A DNA stretch of 64,000 bases from Actinacidiphila oryziradicis (lineage in GTDB: Bacteria; Actinomycetota; Actinomycetes; Streptomycetales; Streptomycetaceae): assembly GCF_005047355.1 (NCBI RefSeq), contig NZ_SUMC01000023.1, forward strand, positions 62,001 through 126,000, written 5' to 3'. Numbering within the stretch: position 1 is the first letter of the stretch; each line of letters opens with the position of its first letter. Under the pieces are notes generated by a model. It saw only the letters and a program-made list of their open reading frames with translations, did not search any database and was not told where the DNA came from. The position numbers and the translations under genes are program-made. Shown one piece after another: positions 17,775 to 25,771 of this stretch.

Positions 17775-20078
17775 CTACGCCGACGGTGACGATCGCTCGG
17801 GAACCACTCCGGACGCGATCCACGCTGCCACCTGGCTGCGGCAGCCGAACCCCAGCTTGTTGAGGATACGTTCCACATGGCCCTCGGCCGTGCGCCGCGC
17901 GATCACGAGTGTCTCGGCGATCTGTTTGTTCGTCAGCCCCCGGGCGATCAGCTCCGCCACCTGGGTCTCGCGCCGGGTAAGCCCGGGAGCGGCCGGCTCG
18001 GCCGTATTCGCCGAGCCGGTATTCCGCGGGCCGGGATCCACGGCCGGCGGCGGCGCCTCCTCCAACGCATAGGCGACGGCCTCGGCCTGGGATAACCCGG
18101 CCCCGTACCGGAAAGCCCGTCGGAAAACACACTCGCCGAGCGCCTGCCGGGTCTGCCGCTCAGCCCGGCTGCCGGACTCATCCGCGCTGCGGCCGGTCTC
18201 CCTGCGGAGCCGGGCGACCGCGCCGAGCAGGACGGCGGAACGCTCCACCGCGCCCAGTTCCACGGCGATCAGCGCCAGGATGTCCAGGACCCTGCCGAGG
18301 CCGTGGGTGTCACGGATCAGGTGCTTGAGCCGTAGGGCTGCACGCGCGTGCCCGGCGGCGCTCTCCGGATCGCCCAGGGCCCACTGGGCCAGGGCGAGGA
18401 TCCGCAGAACGTAGGAGAGGGCCCACTGTTCACCGTGCGCCTCGCAGACCGCCCGTGCCTGCGCGCACAGCGGTACCGCGCGTTCGGGCCGCCCGTGGAA
18501 GACGAGGGTGCAGGCGAGTTCGACCCTGGTGAGGATCGCGAATGTCATCATCTCACCGCCGTCCCGCGACCGGGCGGGGGCCAGGTCCAACGGCGCCACG
18601 GCCACCGGCAGGTCGTCGCCGGGCTGCCGTTCGCGTCCGGCGGCCTCCTCCAGGGCGAGCAGAGCGGTCGAACGGCCGTTGATCAGGGCCAGCAGCCCGC
18701 CGAGCCACAGTGCCTTGGCACGGGCCCCGGTCGGCTGGGCCCCGGCTCGGATGGCCTGGTCCAGCCAGTACCGTCCCTCCCCCCAGGCCCCTTTGACGGA
18801 CCAGTAGAACCAGAGGGTCCCGGCCAGGTGCAGCGCCGACTGGGCCTCACCCTCGGTGGACAGGCAGAAGTCCAGGGCACCTCGGAGGTTGTCCTGCTCC
18901 GCCCGGAGCCGCGCCACCGCCTCCGACTGCCCCGGGCCGAACCACCGCTTCTCGTAACCCCCGGCCAGACGCAGGAAGTAGTCACAGTGCCGGCGCCGGG
19001 CCATGGCCGCCTCACCGAGCCCGGACAGCTTCTCCAGGCCGTAGTCCCGCAGCGATCCCAGCAGCCGGTAGCGGACCGGGCGGCCATCGGTCCCGGCCTC
19101 CCTGATCAGGACCGACTTGTCCACCAGACCCGCCACGGCCTCGAAGACGCCACAGCGGCCCAGCCGCTCGTCCGCGCAGACCGCTTCGGCCGCGTCGAGG
19201 TCGAAGCCTCCGACGAGCACGGACAGCCGGGCCCACACCAACTGCTCCTGCGGTGTGCACAGCCCATGGCTCCAGTCCACCGTCGAGCGCAGTGTCTGGT
19301 GCCTGGGCGGTACGGCCGGACTGCCGCCGGTGAGCAGCCGATAGCGGTCGTCCAGCCGCTCCAGGAGCTGGTCGACCCCCAGCGCCCGCATCCGGACGGC
19401 GGCGAGCTCGATCGCCAGCGGCAGGCCGTCCAACCGGCGGCAGAGCCGTGCGACGGCCTGCTGGTTCTCGGCGGTGATGGTGAATCCGGGGACCACCGCC
19501 GCCGCGCGGTCGGCGAAGAGATCGAGCGCCGGGTACCGCCCGCCCGGTACACCGGGGCCGGCCAGCTCCTCCGGGTCGGGCGACGGCAACGGCGGTACGT
19601 CGAGCAGGTGTTCCTCGGTCAGCCCCAGCCGGTGCCTGCTGGTGGCCAGAATCCGTACCCCCCGGGCGGCTGCCAGCACGGCGGCGACCAGCACGGCGCA
19701 GGCCTGCGGCAGGTGTTCGCAGTTGTCCAGCACCAGGAGCAGCCGCCGGTCGCGCAGATACTCGATCAACGCCTCCATGGGGCGGCCGCCGCGCTCGTCA
19801 CGGATGCCCAGGGCGGCGGCCACGGTATGCGGCACCAGTCCCTCGTCCTGGAGCGCGGCCAGTGGCACCAGCCACACGCCGTCGGGAAACGCACGCGACA
19901 GCTGAGCCGCGACCCGCGCCGCCAGCCGGGTCTTGCCCACCCCGCCGGGCCCGGTCAGCGTCAGCAGCCGGGAGACGGACAGCAACCGCTTCGCCTCCGC
20001 CGCTTCATGCCGCCGGTCCACAAAACTGGTCGTTTCCGCCGGGAAGCCGACAGCGCGTCGCGACTCGTATCCGCCCAC
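17775..20078 (-). CDS. LuxR-family regulator with NB-ARC-type ATPase and TPR-like repeats
   Basis: A 767-residue regulator. Walker A is GPGGVGKTRL near residue 45, Walker B LLLVLDNCEHL near 115 and a sensor motif ILATSRHRLGL follows. A winged domain and helical TPR-like repeats fill the middle. The C-terminal LuxR helix-turn-helix is LTRRETQVAELIARGLTNKQIAETL. This is the AfsR/SARP-less LuxR type that integrates ATP binding and effector signals to turn on target genes. No obvious target is adjacent; the divergent neighbour is an aldo/keto reductase. Confidence 0.9.
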   Translation of the reverse strand: MGGYESRRAVGFPAETTSFVDRRHEAAEAKRLLSVSRLLTLTGPGGVGKTRLAARVAAQLSRAFPDGVWLVPLAALQDEGLVPHTVAAALGIRDERGGRPMEALIEYLRDRRLLLVLDNCEHLPQACAVLVAAVLAAARGVRILATSRHRLGLTEEHLLDVPPLPSPDPEELAGPGVPGGRYPALDLFADRAAAVVPGFTITAENQQAVARLCRRLDGLPLAIELAAVRMRALGVDQLLERLDDRYRLLTGGSPAVPPRHQTLRSTVDWSHGLCTPQEQLVWARLSVLVGGFDLDAAEAVCADERLGRCGVFEAVAGLVDKSVLIREAGTDGRPVRYRLLGSLRDYGLEKLSGLGEAAMARRRHCDYFLRLAGGYEKRWFGPGQSEAVARLRAEQDNLRGALDFCLSTEGEAQSALHLAGTLWFYWSVKGAWGEGRYWLDQAIRAGAQPTGARAKALWLGGLLALINGRSTALLALEEAAGRERQPGDDLPVAVAPLDLAPARSRDGGEMMTFAILTRVELACTLVFHGRPERAVPLCAQARAVCEAHGEQWALSYVLRILALAQWALGDPESAAGHARAALRLKHLIRDTHGLGRVLDILALIAVELGAVERSAVLLGAVARLRRETGRSADESGSRAERQTRQALGECVFRRAFRYGAGLSQAEAVAYALEEAPPPAVDPGPRNTGSANTAEPAAPGLTRRETQVAELIARGLTNKQIAETLVIARRTAEGHVERILNKLGFGCRSQVAAWIASGVVPERSSPSA

Positions 20079-20291
20079 GATCGGTCACGCCTTCTGGGGA
20101 GTTTTCGTCTGCTGTGCCTTCCCCGAAGGTAGGCGGCAGGTCAGGAGACGGATACGTTTTCCCAGCTTTCCGCACCTATCGGGTGAACTCCGGCCCGACG
20201 TGGTTCATAGGCCGGACTGTGGACGGCAGCCTTGGGAAGGTAGCCTCACATTCGCGCACATTTTCCTACTGGACCCACCAGGAGCCACCGC

Positions 20292-21314
20292 GTGAACTAT
20301 CTCGCCGCCGACGACCGTTACGACTCCATGGACTACCGGCGCTGCGGCCGCAGCGGTGTGCGGCTGCCCGCGGTCTCCCTCGGCCTGTGGCACAACTTCG
20401 GCGACACCGCTCCGCTGGAGACCCAGCGCGCCATCCTGCGCCGGGCCTTCGACTGCGGAGTGACCCACTTCGACCTGGCCAACAACTACGGCCCGCCCCC
20501 CGGCTCGGCCGAGGCCAACTTCGGCACCCACTTCCGCAACGACTTCCGGCCCTACCGCGACGAGCTGTTCATCGCCACCAAGGCGGGCTACGACATGTGG
20601 CCCGGCCCGTACGGCGAGTTCGGCAGCCGCAAGTACATGCTGGCCAGTCTCGACCAGTCGCTGGGCCGCATGGGCCTGGACTACGTCGACGTCTTCTACT
20701 CCCACCGCTACGACCCCGACACGCCCCTGGAGGAGACCATGGGCGCGCTGGACACGGCCGTACGCCAGGGCAAGGCCCTCTACGCCGGGATCTCCAACTA
20801 CCCTGCCGAGCAGCACCGGCAGGCCACCGACATCCTGCGCGGGCTCGGCACTCCGCTTCTGATCCACCAGGCCGCGTACAGCATGCTCCACCGCGCCCCG
20901 GAGAACGGGGTCCTGGACGCGGTCGGCGAGACCGGCACCAGCCTGATCGCCTTCTCCCCGCTCGCCCAGGGCCAGCTCACCGACCGCTACCTGAACGGCG
21001 TGCCGGCCGACTCACGGATGGCGGTCGGGCACTTCCTGAGGCGCGACGCGCTGACCGAGGAGAAGCTCACCCTGTTGCACGCCCTGAACAAGCTCGCGGG
21101 CGAGCGCGGCCAGACACTGGCCCAGCTGGCGCTGGCGTGGGTGCTGCGCGACCCGCGCGTGGTCTCCGTGCTGCTCGGCGCGAGCAGCGTGGCGCAGCTC
21201 GACCAGAACCTCGCCGTCCTGGAGTCGGCTCCGCTGACCGAGGGCGAGCTCGCTGAGATCGACCGGATCTCGGCGGCCGGCGGAGTCACGGTCCCCGGCG
21301 CCGGGCGGGACTGA
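20292..21314 (+). CDS. Aldo/keto reductase (YghZ-like, L-glyceraldehyde 3-phosphate reductase type)
   Basis: A 340-residue NADPH-dependent reductase. FDLANNYGPPPGSAE carries the catalytic Asp and Tyr, FIATKAGY the Lys, and FYSHRYDPDTP the His. The NADP site is in VVSVLLGASSVAQLDQN. The glycine-rich YGPPPGSAE loop is characteristic of the YghZ/AKR14 group that reduces glyceraldehyde 3-phosphate and methylglyoxal-like aldehydes. It starts with GTG at 20292 after AGGAG. It converges with an SDR gene on a shared terminator. Confidence 0.9.
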   Translation: MNYLAADDRYDSMDYRRCGRSGVRLPAVSLGLWHNFGDTAPLETQRAILRRAFDCGVTHFDLANNYGPPPGSAEANFGTHFRNDFRPYRDELFIATKAGYDMWPGPYGEFGSRKYMLASLDQSLGRMGLDYVDVFYSHRYDPDTPLEETMGALDTAVRQGKALYAGISNYPAEQHRQATDILRGLGTPLLIHQAAYSMLHRAPENGVLDAVGETGTSLIAFSPLAQGQLTDRYLNGVPADSRMAVGHFLRRDALTEEKLTLLHALNKLAGERGQTLAQLALAWVLRDPRVVSVLLGASSVAQLDQNLAVLESAPLTEGELAEIDRISAAGGVTVPGAGRD

Positions 21315-21323
21315 CCGAGGTTG

Positions 21324-21364
21324 CCGCTGACGGCGTGCCGCCGCGTGCGGACCGCCGTCAGCGG
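21324..21364. terminator. Bidirectional terminator overlapping the end of the SDR gene
   Basis: Arms CCGCTGACGGCG (21324-21335) and CGCCGTCAGCGG (21353-21364), a perfect 12-bp stem. The right arm contains the stop codon of the minus-strand SDR gene. It serves the converging aldo/keto reductase as well. Confidence 0.7.
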
Positions 21365-22122
21365 TAGCTGCGGCCGTTGCGGGAGGCGATCCGGCCGGCC
21401 AGGCCGCGGGGGACGATTTTGCTGAGCCCTACCAGCGCCTTGTACTTCGCGTCGGGGACGCTGACGATCGCGCCGCGCCGGAAGTCGCGCACGGCCGCCG
21501 CCACCAGGTCGTCGGCGTTCAGCCACATGAAGTCGGGGACGGCGGACTTGTCCATGTTGGAGCGCGCGTGGAACTCGGTGTGCACCCATCCCGGGCAGAG
21601 GGCCATCACATGGACGCCGCTGCCGCTGCCCCCGATGTCCTGGAGCACGCTCTCGCTGAAGTTGACGACCCAGGCCTTGGTCGCGCTGTACGTGCCTCGG
21701 GCGAAGAAGGCGGCCACCGAGGCGACGTTGATGACCCCGCCGCGACGGCGCTCGATCATCCCGGGCAGCGCGGCGTGGGTGAGCCGCAGCACGGCCTCGC
21801 AGTGGACCTTGAGCATGGCGAGCTCGTCGGCGAGCGGGGCCTTGAGGAAGCGGTCGTGCTGGCCGAATCCGGCGTTGTTGACCAGCAGGTCGACGCCTTC
21901 GGCGGCGCGGCGTTCGGCGGCGGCGATTCCCTCGTCGGTGGAGAGGTCGGCCGGCAGTACTTCGACGCCGACGCCGTAGGCGGTGCGGTAACGTTCGGCG
22001 GTCTGCGCCAGCCGGGGCGCGTCGCGCGCCAGCAGGACCAGGTCGAAGCCGTCCGCCGCGAGCTGCCGGGCGAATTCCGCGCCGATTCCAGCGGTGGCGC
22101 CGGTGATGAGGGCCGTGGGCAT
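21358..22122 (-). CDS. Short-chain dehydrogenase/reductase
   Basis: A 254-residue classical SDR. TGATAGIGAEFAR binds the cofactor, LLVNNAGFGQ is the NAG motif, INVASVAAFFARGTYSATKAW carries the catalytic Ser and the YxxxK pair, and CPGWVHTEF follows. The late region (IVSVPDAKYKALVGL) resembles DltE/YqjQ-type SDRs of unknown substrate. I used the ATG at 22122; a GTG at 22137 is also possible. Its end runs into the terminator shared with the aldo/keto reductase. Confidence 0.87.
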   Translation of the reverse strand: MPTALITGATAGIGAEFARQLAADGFDLVLLARDAPRLAQTAERYRTAYGVGVEVLPADLSTDEGIAAAERRAAEGVDLLVNNAGFGQHDRFLKAPLADELAMLKVHCEAVLRLTHAALPGMIERRRGGVINVASVAAFFARGTYSATKAWVVNFSESVLQDIGGSGSGVHVMALCPGWVHTEFHARSNMDKSAVPDFMWLNADDLVAAAVRDFRRGAIVSVPDAKYKALVGLSKIVPRGLAGRIASRNGRSYR

Positions 22123-22255
22123 GCCGGGAGCGTACACGGAGGAGTGTGCTCATCCGAAGGCGAACCGCCTGCCGGCACCGGGTGAGTCGGCTCAACTAAA
22201 ATGATCACGAGCGGAGGAACAGATTCCGCGCCCCGACCCGAGAATCCCCTCACAA

Positions 22256-24046
22256 ATGTCAAACGACTCGCACCGCCCGCCCGCTCCCCGTGCCCCCGCC
22301 CCCCGCGCGATGTTCATGCTGCGCGCCTCCGCCCCGCGGACGCCGGCCGCGCTGCGGGCCGCGCTCGGTCTCGGGCTGCCGATCGCCATCGGTCTGGCCA
22401 CCGGGCACGTCCAGCACGGGTTCATCGCCACCCTGGGCGCGTTCACCGGTCTCTACGGGGCCGGTGAGCCGTATGCGCGGCGGGCCGTACGAATGGCGGC
22501 TGTGGGGGCCGGGCTGACGACCGCGCTGGTGGCCGGGCAGCTGGCCGCGCACCCGGCCTGGCTCGGGGTTCTGGTCGTCGCGGTGGTCGCCGGGGCGGCC
22601 GGATTCTGCTGTCTGGCCGTGCAGATCCCCCCGCCGGGCGTGGTGATGTTCGTACTGCTGTGCGCGACCGGGACCAGCATGCCGTCCGGCCATGTGCTGC
22701 GGAACGCCGCGCTGGTCGCAAGCGCGGCAGCCATGTGCTGGCTTATCTCGATGTCGGGCGCTTTGATCGCGCCGCTGGGCCCGCAGCGGGCTGCCGTACG
22801 AGGGGCGCGGCGGGCGGTGGCGGGGTTCCTGGAGGCCGTCGGCACACCCGGGGAAGACGCCGCGCGGCACCAGGCGGGGCTGGCACTGCACCGCGCGTGG
22901 ACCGCGCTGGCCGACACCGGGCGCACCGATGAGGCCGCCACTTTGCTGCGGGCGCGGGCCCACCACACGCACCAGAGGTTCGCCGCCTCCCTGCGCGGTG
23001 ACCCGGTGCCGCCGCAGGAGGAGTCGCCCGCTCCCCCGCCCGACGCCCGGATCCCGTTCGGCCTGCCCGCCACCCGTACGCTCCTGGCCGCCGCGGCCTC
23101 GCGCACCTCACAGGTGCCCGGCGACGCGCTCCGTATCGCGGGCGCCGTGCTGGTGGCCGACGCGGTCACCCATGCCATCGGCATTCCGCAGCCGGGCTGG
23201 GGCGCGGTGACCGCCGCCGCCGTACTGGGCGGTGTGGCGGGGCACGGCACCGAGGCGCTCCACCGCGGTCTGCAACGGTCGGCCGGTACGGCGGTCGGGG
23301 TGCTGCTCACCGCCGCGATCACCGCGGCCCGCCCGGGCGGCGTCGCGCTGCTGCTGATCCTGATGGCGCTGCAGTACATCATGGAAGTGCTGGTCACCCG
23401 CAACTACGCACTCGCGAGCTGCTTCATCACGCCGCTGGCACTGCTGGTGATCGAGCAGACCGGCAATCCCCTGGCGCCCTCCAAGCTGCTGGGCGCACGG
23501 CTGCTCGACACGCTGGTGGGCAGCGCGGTGGCGATCACCGTCGGGATGTTCGCCCGCCGTGGCGGTGCGGTGGAACGGCTGCGGTCCCGGCTGGCGGCGG
23601 TGCTGCGGGACAGCGCCGAGGTGTTCGGACACGCGGGCCGGGGCGTCCAGTGGGACGGCGACGCCCTGCGCGCCCGGCGGGAGCTCCAGCGCGGGCTGAT
23701 CGCGTTGCGCGCCGCCTACGACGCGGCGGCCGGCGAGCTCCCCTCGGTGCGCAGACGGGCCGAGGAGCTCTGGCTGGCGGTCGCCGCCACTCAGCGGATC
23801 GGCTATCTCGCGCTCTCCTCCTCCTGGCGGTCCGAACCCGGCGCCGTCCGTGCAGCACCTTCTCCGGCAGGTTTCGCGGCCTACCGCGCGGCGTTGTACG
23901 GCGTCGCCGACGCGGCGGAGTCGGGCGGCCCGCCGGCGCCGCCGGCCCTGCCGCCGGACGGCCCGCCGGCGCTGGACCGCGAGCTCATCGAGGTGTCCGA
24001 GGCGCTGGGCCTGCCGGCGCGAATTCGGGAGCATCGCGCGCCCTGA
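22256..24046 (+). CDS. FUSC-family integral membrane protein
   Basis: A 596-residue membrane protein with two blocks of hydrophobic helices, about residues 35-165 and 315-435, each followed by a soluble helical part. This duplicated plan, with GFIATLGAFTGLYG in block one and GWGAVTAAAVLGG in block two, fits the FUSC/aromatic acid exporter family (fusaric acid resistance-like). Such proteins export aromatic acids or related toxins; here the substrate is unknown. Its last 62 bases overlap the end of the converging GlxA-type regulator. Confidence 0.82.
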   Translation: MSNDSHRPPAPRAPAPRAMFMLRASAPRTPAALRAALGLGLPIAIGLATGHVQHGFIATLGAFTGLYGAGEPYARRAVRMAAVGAGLTTALVAGQLAAHPAWLGVLVVAVVAGAAGFCCLAVQIPPPGVVMFVLLCATGTSMPSGHVLRNAALVASAAAMCWLISMSGALIAPLGPQRAAVRGARRAVAGFLEAVGTPGEDAARHQAGLALHRAWTALADTGRTDEAATLLRARAHHTHQRFAASLRGDPVPPQEESPAPPPDARIPFGLPATRTLLAAAASRTSQVPGDALRIAGAVLVADAVTHAIGIPQPGWGAVTAAAVLGGVAGHGTEALHRGLQRSAGTAVGVLLTAAITAARPGGVALLLILMALQYIMEVLVTRNYALASCFITPLALLVIEQTGNPLAPSKLLGARLLDTLVGSAVAITVGMFARRGGAVERLRSRLAAVLRDSAEVFGHAGRGVQWDGDALRARRELQRGLIALRAAYDAAAGELPSVRRRAEELWLAVAATQRIGYLALSSSWRSEPGAVRAAPSPAGFAAYRAALYGVADAAESGGPPAPPALPPDGPPALDRELIEVSEALGLPARIREHRAP

Positions 24047-24935
24047 GCCGGCGCAGCATCCGGGCGTCCTGGAAGCCGACCGCCCGGGCCGCCGACTCGA
24101 CCGTCGTGCCCTGGCCGATCAGGTGCTCGGCACGCTCCACCCGGAGCAGCTGCTGGTAGCGCAACGGGGTCATCCCGGTCACCTCGCCGAACCGCCGGGT
24201 CAGGGTCCGTTCGCTGACCCCGGAGGCGGCGGCGAGGTCCGCCAGGTGCAGACTGTCACCGAACCGTGCGTCGATCAGGTCCTGGACCCGGTGCACCGAG
24301 TCGCTGAGGTGGGCCCGGTGCCGCAGCATGGCGCTGGCCTGCTGCTCGTCGCCGTTGCGACGGGCGTAGACCACCATCGAGCGGGCGACGCGGCCCGCGG
24401 CGGCAGGCCCGTGCCGGACCGCGACGAGGTGCAGGGTCATATCGATGCCGCTGGCGATACCGGCGGACGTCACCACCCGGTCGTCCACGACATACAGCAC
24501 GTCGGGCACCAGCCGGGCGCGCGGGAAGCGCCGCGCCAGTTCGTCCTGCACCTCGTGGTGGGTGGTGCAGCGCCGCCCGTCGAGCAGCCCGGCCCGGCCC
24601 AGCGCTTCGGCGCCCGCGCACACGCTGGCGACCGTCCCGCCACCGGCGTGGTGCTCGCGGATCCGCTGGAGGGATGCCTCGCCGATCCGGCCTCCGGCCC
24701 CCGGCCCCTGAGCCCGCCAGCCCGGCACGATCACCAGATCGTCGGGCTCCAGTCGCGGCCAGTCGGTACGGGCCCGTAGCGGCAGGCCCTGCGCCGTGGG
24801 GACGTCCTCCTGCTCGGCGACGTAACCCATCTCGTATCCGTACCCGAAGTCGTCCGCGGTGGAGAACACCTGGGCGGGACCGGCGAGATCGAGAATGTGC
24901 AGTTGCGGCACGAGCAGGAAGACGACGTGGGTCAC
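23985..24935 (-). CDS. GlxA-type regulator (DJ-1/PfpI domain plus AraC helix-turn-helix)
   Basis: A 316-residue regulator. The N-terminal DJ-1/PfpI-like domain includes LDLAGPAQVFSTAD, LVIVPGWR and SVCAGAEALGRAGLLDG (elbow cysteine). The AraC domain follows: LADLAAASGVSERTLTRRF and MTPLRYQQLLRVERAEHLI. The GTG at 24935 overlaps the stop of the isochorismatase gene by four bases (GTGA), so the two are translated together and the regulator probably controls that gene. The C-terminus overlaps the FUSC gene end on the opposite strand. Confidence 0.88.
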   Translation of the reverse strand: MTHVVFLLVPQLHILDLAGPAQVFSTADDFGYGYEMGYVAEQEDVPTAQGLPLRARTDWPRLEPDDLVIVPGWRAQGPGAGGRIGEASLQRIREHHAGGGTVASVCAGAEALGRAGLLDGRRCTTHHEVQDELARRFPRARLVPDVLYVVDDRVVTSAGIASGIDMTLHLVAVRHGPAAAGRVARSMVVYARRNGDEQQASAMLRHRAHLSDSVHRVQDLIDARFGDSLHLADLAAASGVSERTLTRRFGEVTGMTPLRYQQLLRVERAEHLIGQGTTVESAARAVGFQDARMLRRLRARDAPEFAPAGPAPRTPR

Positions 24936-25516
24936 GATCCGGTCAGCTCCTTGACGGTGGTGACCGTGGCGAAGCGGCCGGCGAGCGCGTATTCGGTGCG
25001 GGTGATGAGGTCGTCGGTGGACAGCGTACGAGGATCGGCGAGGATCTCGGCGACGCTGCGGCCCGCCGGAGAATCCCGGTGTTCGAGCGGGGTGGTCGCG
25101 GTCGCGTCGGTCACGAAGGTGATGGCGTAACCGAGGTCGGAGCCGACCCGGGCGGTGGTCTCCACGCACTGCTCGGTGCGAATGCCGCAGACGACCAGTT
25201 CGCGTATGCCGCGCTCGGTGAGGATCTGCTGGAGGTTGGTGGTGGTGAAGGCGTTGTGCGAGGTCTTGGTGAGCTGTGGCTCGGCCTTGGCGGCGGCCAG
25301 TCCGTCCATGAGACGCACATGGCCGCTCGCCGGGTCGAAGACGGTGTCACTGCCCGGCTCGGAGTGCAGGACCCAGACGACGAGGTCGCCGCGGTCCCGT
25401 GAGGCCTCCACCAGCCGGCTCACCTGCCCTGCGATGCCGGGATCGGAGACCGCCTGCCACAGGGGCAGCCGGCGGAAGGACTCCTGGACGTCGATGACGA
25501 TCAGTGCTGTTGTCAT
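24932..25516 (-). CDS. Isochorismatase-family cysteine hydrolase
   Basis: A 194-residue hydrolase. LIVIDVQESF supplies the catalytic Asp, LTKTSHNAFTTT the Lys region, and VVCGIRTEQCVETTAR the Cys. These three form the isochorismatase-fold triad. The family hydrolyses isochorismate, nicotinamide or related amides; the presence of the Cys triad suits an amidase or an unassigned hydrolase. It is the first gene of a two-gene unit with the GlxA-type regulator. The start ATG is the first codon of MTTALIVIDVQ. Confidence 0.87.
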   Translation of the reverse strand: MTTALIVIDVQESFRRLPLWQAVSDPGIAGQVSRLVEASRDRGDLVVWVLHSEPGSDTVFDPASGHVRLMDGLAAAKAEPQLTKTSHNAFTTTNLQQILTERGIRELVVCGIRTEQCVETTARVGSDLGYAITFVTDATATTPLEHRDSPAGRSVAEILADPRTLSTDDLITRTEYALAGRFATVTTVKELTGS

Positions 25517-25771
25517 GCCTCGATCCTGCGGCCTGGACGGCGCCCGGCTGAAGGCACCATCATGCCCCGATGCGGACCGATCCGGTCACCGTCCTGCCCC
25601 ACCGGACCCGGACAACGCTGCCGGCCTGCGCTCTCCAGACAGAGGCCGCTGCCGGAGGCCGGTCCCGTCGGCGGTGCCGCGGGCTCTCACATGGCCACCG
25701 TCGCAGGCCGGCTGCGGGACACCGGCGGCCGCACCGGTACCGGTCGCTGTCGCCGATGCCCAGCGGCAGCG

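Noticed and set aside
17580..17789. 69-codon frame overlapping the MEDS-STAS stop (ATGA)
   Set aside because: Overlap is suggestive, but the product is Gly/Arg-rich without motif and ends opposite the LuxR gene end; not enough to call.
18348..20132. Plus-strand frame opposite the LuxR regulator
   Set aside because: Gln/Pro/Arg-rich, no motif; shadow.
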